Positions 1-4,992 of a stretch of DNA of 10,900 bases are shown in pieces. Within the stretch, counting starts at the first letter, position 1. The number at the start of each line of letters is the position of its first letter. Location of the stretch: positions 1 to 10,900 of the forward strand of contig JAIBDA010000039.1 in NCBI GenBank assembly GCA_024679635.1, read 5' to 3'. The notes under the pieces are model-generated. The model ran no database searches, was not told where the DNA came from, and was given only the letters and a program-made list of their open reading frames with translations. The position numbers were made by a program, and so were the translations under genes. Source of the DNA: Amphritea sp. GTDB lineage: Bacteria > Pseudomonadota > Gammaproteobacteria > Pseudomonadales > Nitrincolaceae.

Positions 1-53
1 GGCCCCATGTTGTGAAGGCCACAGTCGTGATGGGTAATAAATGCGGTTGTCAT
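1..53 (-). CDS. Histone deacetylase / acetylpolyamine amidohydrolase family protein, N-terminal 17 codons only
   Basis: Read on the minus strand from the ATG at 53, the peptide is MTTAFITHHDCGLHNMG, and the next codon begins CC, so it is Pro. Family members typically open with a short beta strand, then a His-Pro-Asp-Cys-like stretch, His, and Met-Gly-Pro before the His-His-Pro-Glu segment; the match here is close. These are zinc hydrolases that remove acetyl groups from polyamines, proteins or other amines, usually in the cytoplasm. Nothing of the zinc site is inside the window, so substrate and integrity cannot be judged. No strong Shine-Dalgarno sequence is visible upstream of the ATG. The gene diverges from the receiver-TPR gene on its right. 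The family call rests on only 17 residues but is distinctive. Confidence 0.72.
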   Translation of the reverse strand, partial: MTTAFITHHDCGLHNMG

Positions 54-363
54 ATGTGATCAGATTCTTTTATTTTTCTTAAGTTTACTGGATTACTACT
101 CTGCCAGCGCTTATTCAAAAGTTGTAGATAATAGAGAATTTACTGTTAAGACCGTTGACATGGATCAGTATCTGTTTGCTAGAAGTCTATAAGATGGTTT
201 TCACAGCATAGAACTGTATTTAGCACCGTGTGTTTCACCCTACACCCGGTGCTTTTTTTTGTCTTGAGAAAACTAAGCTCGTTTTGAGACGTTTTTCCTT
301 TCTACTCAGGGGCCTGCCTTTTATACTTGATTTGATATAACTTTTTCAGGATAAGGTTGGCAC
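54..363. other. Divergent intergenic region (310 bp) holding an orphan terminator
   Basis: The region separates the minus-strand deacetylase-like gene from the plus-strand receiver-TPR gene. Its clear element is the plus-strand intrinsic terminator at 222-260. A perfect TTGACA hexamer lies at 155-160, but the best -10 candidate (TAGAAG at 180-185) is weak and the spacing of 19 is long. A TATACT hexamer at 322-327 could be a -10 for the receiver-TPR gene, without a convincing -35. No plus-strand reading frame with a plausible start was found before the terminator. Confidence 0.5.
222..260 (+). terminator. Rho-independent terminator with no assigned upstream gene
   Basis: The arms 222-233 and 242-253 pair over 12 positions with one mismatch (AGCACCG against CGGTGCT at the base), with an 8-nt loop, followed directly by a run of T to 260. 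The T run is on the plus strand only, so it stops rightward transcription. Neither neighbouring gene is transcribed into it from the left. Confidence 0.82.
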
Positions 364-1998
364 GTGACCTCTTTTCGCAACAACGCAGGTGAAATACAAG
401 TCGACTATGCAGATAAGCATGTATTGCTTATCGATAGCAGTGGCAATATGCGCTCGACTATTTACTACATGCTGCGCGAATTAGGTATCAATAATGTTAA
501 AGCGATAACCATCAACGATAAAGTGATCCCTTTGATTGCTCAAAGTGATTTTGATGTGATTTTACTGGGACATAATTCAAGCGATAGCGTTACAGGCGTC
601 CAGGTTCTGGAAGAAGCTCGCTACAGGGGGTATGTAAAACCCAGTGCCGCCTGGATCTGTATGACCAGTGATTCATCTCAAGAGGTCGTTTTACATGCGA
701 TAGATAGCCATCCTGATGACATTATTACCAAGCCTTTCTCAATCGAAGAACTTAAATATCGTTTAGATCAAATCATGCGCCGCAAACTAGCGCTTCGTCC
801 TGTTGATCTGGCGATAGAGTCCGGAGCTACAAATCAGGCACTACAAATTTGCGAAGCTTTGATTGATCGGCAGCATCCGGAATATGATCATCTTCAGAAA
901 ATTAGAGGTTCTCTGCTTCTGGGTCTGGGGGATTATGATAAGGCTCGTGAGTTATTGGACGGAATATACTGGGAGTCCAGAGATAAGGAAGCGGGGCTTT
1001 ATCTCTGTAAGGCATATTGTGGACTAGATGATCTTGCTGCTGCTGAACAGTTGTTACAAGAATTGATTCTTGATAATCCTTTGTTGATCGCTGCCTATGA
1101 CTTGTTAGCTGAAGTTCATGAGAAAATGGGCGACCTTGTACAGGCCAGAGAGACTTTACGGTTGGCAACTAATCATGCTCCCCTGGGTATTCCGCGTCAG
1201 ATGGAACTGGGGCGTGTAGCGCTGCAAACAAAAGAGGTTGATCTGGCCAAGGGAGCTTATCGGCGATCAATATCCCTGGGTCGTCATAGTTGTTATCGTT
1301 CTGCTGACCCTTACCTAAAGCTCGCTAACCTTCGTCGAATGGATATAAAGAGTAGCGATGAGGTAACCCGTGATCAGATCCAGAATGAGATAGACGGCTT
1401 ACTAATCAGTACGCGTAAGCAGTTTCCTGCGGATACGGAGTCTGAAATCAGGGCCTTTCTTATTCGTAGTCAATTAGCCGAAGAGATGGGCAACCGGAAA
1501 GATAAAGAACAGTTTTTAAGAGACGCTAAGCTGATAAACAGACAGTTAGAAAATCCGGTTGATATTGATCGTGAACTACTGGTCTTGTCCGGAGACGCTC
1601 TGCCGTTGTTAGAGAAACCTGCACCTAAGGTGGAAGATAAAACGTCAACTGGAAAACAGCAAAATCCAGATATGAGTGATAAGGCTAACCGGTTGGGCAT
1701 TAAACATTATTTATCAGGAAAGTTCGGCTTGGCGATCAAATCTTTTGGTGCCGCCATCGACTTTGATTTTAATAATCATGCCGCGATATTAAATCTTGCT
1801 CAGTTGTTTATGGAAACTGCCAGAGATGATTCAGAGCGTCGAGAAGGTCGGCTTAAGATGGTAGATCGTTACCTTAACCTGGTAGAGCGTCGGGCTCTGG
1901 AAGGTGAATTAAATAATAAGAAGCGGCTTTTGAAAAAATACAGGGGAACACCAATAGAAGATCTTCCTCCATCATCACTTGGGCCGCTACTAAAATAA
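364..1998 (+). CDS. Receiver-domain / TPR-repeat protein with a degenerate phosphorylation site
   Basis: This 544-residue cytoplasmic protein has no signal peptide or membrane segment. Residues about 17-140 form a CheY-like receiver domain: LLID at 21-24 holds the acidic-pocket Asp, Thr101 is the switch residue, and Lys123-Pro124-Phe125 is the conserved KPF. The phosphoacceptor position at the end of strand 3 (DVILLG, 64-69) carries Gly69 rather than Asp, so ordinary phosphotransfer is unlikely. Residues about 145-300 contain TPR-like helical pairs (for example LLLGLGDYDKARELL near 184-198), and another helical stretch lies near 440-520. No DNA-binding or enzymatic output domain is visible. 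Related receiver-TPR proteins in gammaproteobacteria are thought to work through protein contacts. The GTG start is supported by AAGG at 353-356, 7 nt upstream. No clear terminator follows. Confidence 0.85.
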   Translation: MTSFRNNAGEIQVDYADKHVLLIDSSGNMRSTIYYMLRELGINNVKAITINDKVIPLIAQSDFDVILLGHNSSDSVTGVQVLEEARYRGYVKPSAAWICMTSDSSQEVVLHAIDSHPDDIITKPFSIEELKYRLDQIMRRKLALRPVDLAIESGATNQALQICEALIDRQHPEYDHLQKIRGSLLLGLGDYDKARELLDGIYWESRDKEAGLYLCKAYCGLDDLAAAEQLLQELILDNPLLIAAYDLLAEVHEKMGDLVQARETLRLATNHAPLGIPRQMELGRVALQTKEVDLAKGAYRRSISLGRHSCYRSADPYLKLANLRRMDIKSSDEVTRDQIQNEIDGLLISTRKQFPADTESEIRAFLIRSQLAEEMGNRKDKEQFLRDAKLINRQLENPVDIDRELLVLSGDALPLLEKPAPKVEDKTSTGKQQNPDMSDKANRLGIKHYLSGKFGLAIKSFGAAIDFDFNNHAAILNLAQLFMETARDDSERREGRLKMVDRYLNLVERRALEGELNNKKRLLKKYRGTPIEDLPPSSLGPLLK

Positions 1999-2046
1999 TT
2001 TTATAAGAGCCTTTGAGTAAGAGAGTTGGCGCTTAGCTAGTTCCTT

Positions 2047-2316
2047 TCAAAAAATGGTTATGGATTGGCCAATCTCCGCATACGTAACACCTGTCACTTC
2101 ATCCCATGTAAATACTTCAGGGTCGCTTGATTCGTGCTTTGTCAGTAATTGCCTGAGGTCTTTGCTCAGGTGTAAGAACTCTAATGATTCTTCACTTCTA
2201 CTAGTCCGTTTTCAATACCCGGTTGTTATTCTTTTTCGAGTGTACAGCAGTCTCTGGTGCAGTGGCATGGGGATGGCTGTTCTCAGGACAAAGCGTCGAC
2301 AAGTTAGATTGCCCCT
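2047..2316 (-). pseudogene. Possible decayed small gene, one in-frame TGA
   Basis: On the minus strand a frame stays open from 2316 down to the stop at 2047-2049, except for one TGA at 2212-2214. From the ATG at 2266-2268 it reads 18 codons, then the TGA, then 54 codons ending in a charged, protein-like tail (for example SDPEVFTWDEVTGVTYAEIG). No ATG, GTG or TTG start lies after the TGA, so the second part would not be translated alone. The plus-strand frame over the same bases (2054-2335) gives a Cys- and Ser-rich peptide that looks less natural. I do not recognise the family. It may be a gene remnant, a sequencing error, or chance. Confidence 0.33.
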
Positions 2317-2327
2317 TTATTTTAATG

Positions 2328-2386
2328 ATACCTAAAAGGTATTGAATTTAAATCAAATAGGTATTAGACGGTATTAAGTTGGCTGC
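2328..2386 (+). promoter_or_regulatory. LysR-type operator/promoter module upstream of the tautomerase (copy 1)
   Basis: It begins with the palindrome ATACC-TAAAA-GGTAT (2328-2342), which fits the LysR T-N11-A rule and the ATAC-N7-GTAT site known for BenM/CatM. Further GTAT half-sites lie at 2361-2364 and 2371-2374, that is 22 and 10 bp on, close to two helical turns and one. Aligned without gaps to 3877-3935, the first 16 positions match at 15 and the last 26 at 21; the spacer between them is not conserved. A possible -10 (TAAACT, 2388-2393) follows. I infer a binding site for the LysR protein encoded at 2906-3820. Confidence 0.72.
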
Positions 2387-2432
2387 ATAAACTGGATTTA
2401 ACAAAAAACAGTACCCGTTAGAAATTTAGATA

Positions 2433-2497
2433 GGAGAAGCAGCTGTAGCTGTTTCTCCCGGTAATAATATTATTGCCCGCTTCCAGGAACTGGGAAG
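2433..2497 (+). promoter_or_regulatory. Three adjacent hairpins in the likely tautomerase leader
   Basis: Three inverted repeats stand side by side. The arms at 2433-2444 and 2447-2458 pair over 12 positions with one G-T pair. An AT-rich near-perfect palindrome covers 2459-2476. A shorter stem covers 2480-2497 (CTTCCAG against CTGGGAAG, with a bulge). They lie after the predicted LysR module and 35-99 bases before the start codon, so they probably fall in the 5' untranslated RNA. None has a following T run, so they are not typical terminators. mRNA protection, pausing or a protein site are all possible. Confidence 0.5.
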
Positions 2498-2531
2498 TAT
2501 TTATATACACTTTTGTGAGTAAGGAATTTGT

Positions 2532-2765
2532 ATGCCAATTATTGAAGTTCATGTACTGGAAGGACGTAGCTCTGAAGTTAAAGCGCGTGCAGCCGCTGCG
2601 ATTACTCAGGCCGCAGCAGAAGGGTTTGGTGTCAGTAAAGATACCGTACGTATCCTTGTGACTGAACATAAGAAAGATGAGTTTTATGTGGGTGGCCGAG
2701 CTGGCCGTGCAACAGATAAGGCAAAAGCCGCCCTGGTCGCTGAGAATAAGGATGAAAAAAGTTAA
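2532..2765 (+). CDS. 4-oxalocrotonate tautomerase family enzyme
   Basis: The 77-residue protein belongs to the tautomerase superfamily, whose small members form hexamers and use the N-terminal proline, exposed after Met removal, as general base. All residues known to matter in 4-oxalocrotonate tautomerase sit at the expected mature positions: Pro1, Arg11, Arg39 and Phe50, plus the following GG. A reaction such as 2-hydroxymuconate to 2-oxo-3-hexenedioate, in meta-cleavage of aromatics, is therefore plausible, though the superfamily also acts on other enol or halogenated acids. It is longer than the usual 62 residues through a charged tail ending NKDEKS. AAGGA at 2521-2525 lies 6 nt before the ATG. 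No ring-cleavage pathway gene is in the window. The predicted LysR module upstream suggests inducible expression, shared with the operon at 3996-10432. Confidence 0.9.
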   Translation: MPIIEVHVLEGRSSEVKARAAAAITQAAAEGFGVSKDTVRILVTEHKKDEFYVGGRAGRATDKAKAALVAENKDEKS

Positions 2766-2905
2766 ATGTGTTTTGATTTATAAAATACAACGTAGAGAAG
2801 TGCCGGGCCTCTATGAATGGTGGGTATCGACTCTGAATCAGAAGGTTTTACAAGAGCCTGCCCGCAAACTGATGTGCTTGGCAATATGTTAGCTAAAGAT
2901 CTGAT

Positions 2906-3820
2906 TCAGGGTTGCCGGTTAAGTTTTTCATTTGCCGTCCGGTACTCTATTACAATATTCAGAAAGGCTTTTAGAAGAGGGGATTCATCCTCTTTTCGGA
3001 AGATACAGCTAAGATCCACTTCCGTTTCATCGGGCGCTTCGATTAGCGACTTGTAAACCACCCCGGGTAAGGTTAAAACTGACGCAGACTTTGGTATCAG
3101 GCAAGCCCCAAATCCGCTGGCTACCAAGGCTATACTAGTTACCGCATCACCGACCTCTTGGGAGATGTTGGGTGTAAATCCTGCCAGCTGACAGAGTCGA
3201 ATAGTTTTATCGATAAAGTTTGGCCGGTTGCTTGAAGGGAATAAAATTAGCGGAATATCACTGATCTTTGCAAAGGGGATTTCGGGCATAGAGGCCATTG
3301 GATGGTTGGTGTTGATAGCCAATACCAGTTCTTCAATTGTAACCAGTTCGGAGTCGATATCCGGCAGGGGGGCCAATAACCGGTTGAAACCGAGGCTGAT
3401 ACGTTTCTGTCGCAGGGCATTGATCTGTTCGCCTTTGCCCATGGTGTGAAGTATAACGTTTACCTCGGGGTAGCGTTCTTTGAAAGCCAATAGAATCCTC
3501 GGAATATCCCCCATTATTCCTGAACCGAAAATTGCTATGTCCAACCTGCCGAGTCGTCCCTGACCCGCTTTTTGAGTTCGCTCTGTAGCCTGTTCTATCA
3601 AACCAAAAATATTATTCACTTCTTCTCGGAAGAGTATGCCTGCATCGGTTAGTTCCATTCCTTTGGGGGTTCGGTTGAACAGCTTAACCTCCAGTTCCTC
3701 CTCGAGTTGATGTATCTGGCGTGTCAGAGGGGGTTGAGAGATATGTAATATTTTGGCCGCCCGGCCAATATGCTTTTCATCTGCAACGACTTTAAAGTAT
3801 TTAAGCTTTCGCAAATCCAT
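2906..3820 (-). CDS. LysR-type transcriptional regulator, BenM/CatM/CbnR-like
   Basis: The protein has 304 residues, normal for the family. Residues 1-60 are the winged helix-turn-helix (HIGRAAKILHISQPPLTRQI at 17-36), followed by a linker helix and a periplasmic-binding-protein-like effector domain from about 90 to 294. Comparison from memory with BenM and CatM finds shared features, including the opening of the effector domain, the alternating ALRQKRISLGFNRL segment, and PSSNRPNF in the position of the BenM PSSPKPNF effector-site segment. Those regulators respond to benzoate or muconate, so an aromatic or ring-cleavage metabolite is a fair guess for the inducer. The gene is convergent with the tautomerase and divergent from the envelope operon. 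AGAGG lies 9 nt upstream of the ATG. The operator module at 3877-3935 starts 57 bp before its start codon, an arrangement typical of LysR regulators that control a divergent operon and themselves. Confidence 0.93.
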   Translation of the reverse strand: MDLRKLKYFKVVADEKHIGRAAKILHISQPPLTRQIHQLEEELEVKLFNRTPKGMELTDAGILFREEVNNIFGLIEQATERTQKAGQGRLGRLDIAIFGSGIMGDIPRILLAFKERYPEVNVILHTMGKGEQINALRQKRISLGFNRLLAPLPDIDSELVTIEELVLAINTNHPMASMPEIPFAKISDIPLILFPSSNRPNFIDKTIRLCQLAGFTPNISQEVGDAVTSIALVASGFGACLIPKSASVLTLPGVVYKSLIEAPDETEVDLSCIFRKEDESPLLKAFLNIVIEYRTANEKLNRQP

Positions 3821-3876
3821 ATTATCAAGCCTCTGTCTGGCGTCTGTGTACTAGAACTGATGGGGAGATGTTCTTC

Positions 3877-3935
3877 ATACCTTAAAGGTATTAGGGTGCT
3901 ATATCAATAGTATTGGATGGTAATGAGTTGTCTGC
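3877..3935 (+). promoter_or_regulatory. LysR-type operator/promoter module upstream of the envelope operon (copy 2)
   Basis: It starts with ATACC-TTAAA-GGTAT (3877-3891), again an ATAC-N7-GTAT palindrome, and continues with a conserved block at 3910-3935 (GTATTGGATGG, then GTTG and CTGC) at the same distance as in copy 1. TTGGAT at 3913-3918 and TATTTT at 3938-3943 are weak -35 and -10 candidates with a 19-bp spacer. It lies between the divergent LysR gene and the YCF48-like gene, so one bound regulator could activate rightward and limit leftward transcription. Confidence 0.75.
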
Positions 3936-3995
3936 GCTATTTTGTTTGTTAGGAGTGAGAGTCTCCATAAATTTCGAACAGGTTAGGCGTTGGTA

Positions 3996-4949
3996 ATGTA
4001 TACAAAAATAATAAATAAAAGAAAAAAAGGGATACTGATCTTCTCCCTTATTACGTTGCTTACTGGTTGTGAGGCTCCTCTTAATCTTGAGGGGGTAGAT
4101 CAGGAGCGGAATAAGTCTGTACGTCGTACCGACCAGTTGCTAGGCGTAGCAGTTAGTAAGGACAACGTTATCGTCGTTGGCTCTGATGGTGTGGTGCTGA
4201 CCAGTCCTGTTAATGAGTTGAACTGGCAACGCCAGGAGCTAAAGAATAAACCTAATTTTGTTGATATAGAGACCTGCCCTGACAGCTCGTTAATCGCTTT
4301 GAGTATGGAAAGTCAGCTTTGGACCAGTCATGACCAGGGGCAGAGTTGGCAAAGCAGTGATATTCCTACTCCGGAAAGCCTGATTACTGTGACCTGTGGG
4401 CCTGATAATAGTTACTGGGCTACGGGCAGCTTTAGCACATTAATGAGTAGCCAGGATCAGGGTAAAAGCTGGAATGAGCTAAGCCTGAATGAAGATGCGG
4501 CAATTGCCAGTCTGCAGTTCTTAGATAACCAGAATCTGATTGCTACCGGTGAATTTGGCTTGTTAGCCCGATCTGAAGATGGTGGACAGAACTGGACTTT
4601 ACTTGATCCTATCCCTAATGAGTTTTTCCCGATGACCAGCTATTTCAGTGACTCTGCGACTGGTTGGGTTGCAGGACTGGGCGGCATTATTCTGACCACC
4701 ACCGACGGCGGTCTGAGTTGGCAAAAACAGGCAACCCCTACTGAATCCCCTATCTATAACTTTTACGTATCTGGAAGCCGGCTGTTTGCCTTTGGTGATC
4801 ACGGCACAGTGCTGGAGCAACAGAACGGTAACTGGGTGCGATTGGACGCACCAAAAATCCCGGTATATCTGCGTGACGGTAAGCAATTAGATGCTAAAAG
4901 ATTGCTGGTCTCAGGTGGCTGGGGCTCTCTGTTTACCGTTGATATCTGA
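3996..4949 (+). CDS. YCF48-like beta-propeller lipoprotein
   Basis: Starting at the ATG at 3996 the protein has 317 residues. A TTG at 3990 in frame is less likely because AGG at 3985-3987 is 8 nt from the ATG but only 2 nt from the TTG. The N-terminus is basic (INKRKKG), then hydrophobic, then a lipobox LLTGC with Cys25. The next residue is Glu, not Asp, so transport to the outer membrane is expected. The rest is a propeller with four Asp-box-like repeats, S/T-x-D-x-G-x-x-W, at 111-118, 152-159, 193-200 and 235-242. YCF48/HCF136 is known as a photosystem II assembly factor in phototrophs; in non-photosynthetic bacteria its relatives often lie beside RND-type and DUF1302/DUF1329 genes with unsettled roles. 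It is the first gene of the operon, 43 bp before the transporter. A scaffold or assembly role is inference. Confidence 0.85.
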   Translation: MYTKIINKRKKGILIFSLITLLTGCEAPLNLEGVDQERNKSVRRTDQLLGVAVSKDNVIVVGSDGVVLTSPVNELNWQRQELKNKPNFVDIETCPDSSLIALSMESQLWTSHDQGQSWQSSDIPTPESLITVTCGPDNSYWATGSFSTLMSSQDQGKSWNELSLNEDAAIASLQFLDNQNLIATGEFGLLARSEDGGQNWTLLDPIPNEFFPMTSYFSDSATGWVAGLGGIILTTTDGGLSWQKQATPTESPIYNFYVSGSRLFAFGDHGTVLEQQNGNWVRLDAPKIPVYLRDGKQLDAKRLLVSGGWGSLFTVDI

Positions 4950-4992
4950 GATTTTCAGGTTACCTGTTTAAATAATAATAATTTTTGGAACT

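Noticed and set aside
31..192. Plus-strand open stretch ending at TAA 190-192, just before the terminator at 222.
   Set aside because: It has stops at 13-15 and 28-30 and no usable start codon. The left end is better explained by the minus-strand deacetylase-like gene.
2054..2335. Plus-strand 93-codon open frame.
   Set aside because: Cys- and Ser-rich translation with no recognisable features and no clear ribosome binding site. It overlaps the LysR palindrome at its end, and the minus-strand frame here looks more protein-like.
2833..2909. Inverted repeat CTGAATCAG / CTGATTCAG between the convergent tautomerase and LysR genes.
   Set aside because: The arms are 9 bp with a 59-base loop and no T run on either side, so it is not a convincing bidirectional terminator.
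2817..3056. Plus-strand open frame overlapping the end of the LysR gene.
   Set aside because: It lies mostly antisense to the LysR coding region and shows no ribosome binding site or family features.
4956..4966. CAGGT-T-ACCTG palindrome between the propeller and transporter genes.
   Set aside because: The stem is too short for a terminator, and the gene spacing suggests continued transcription.
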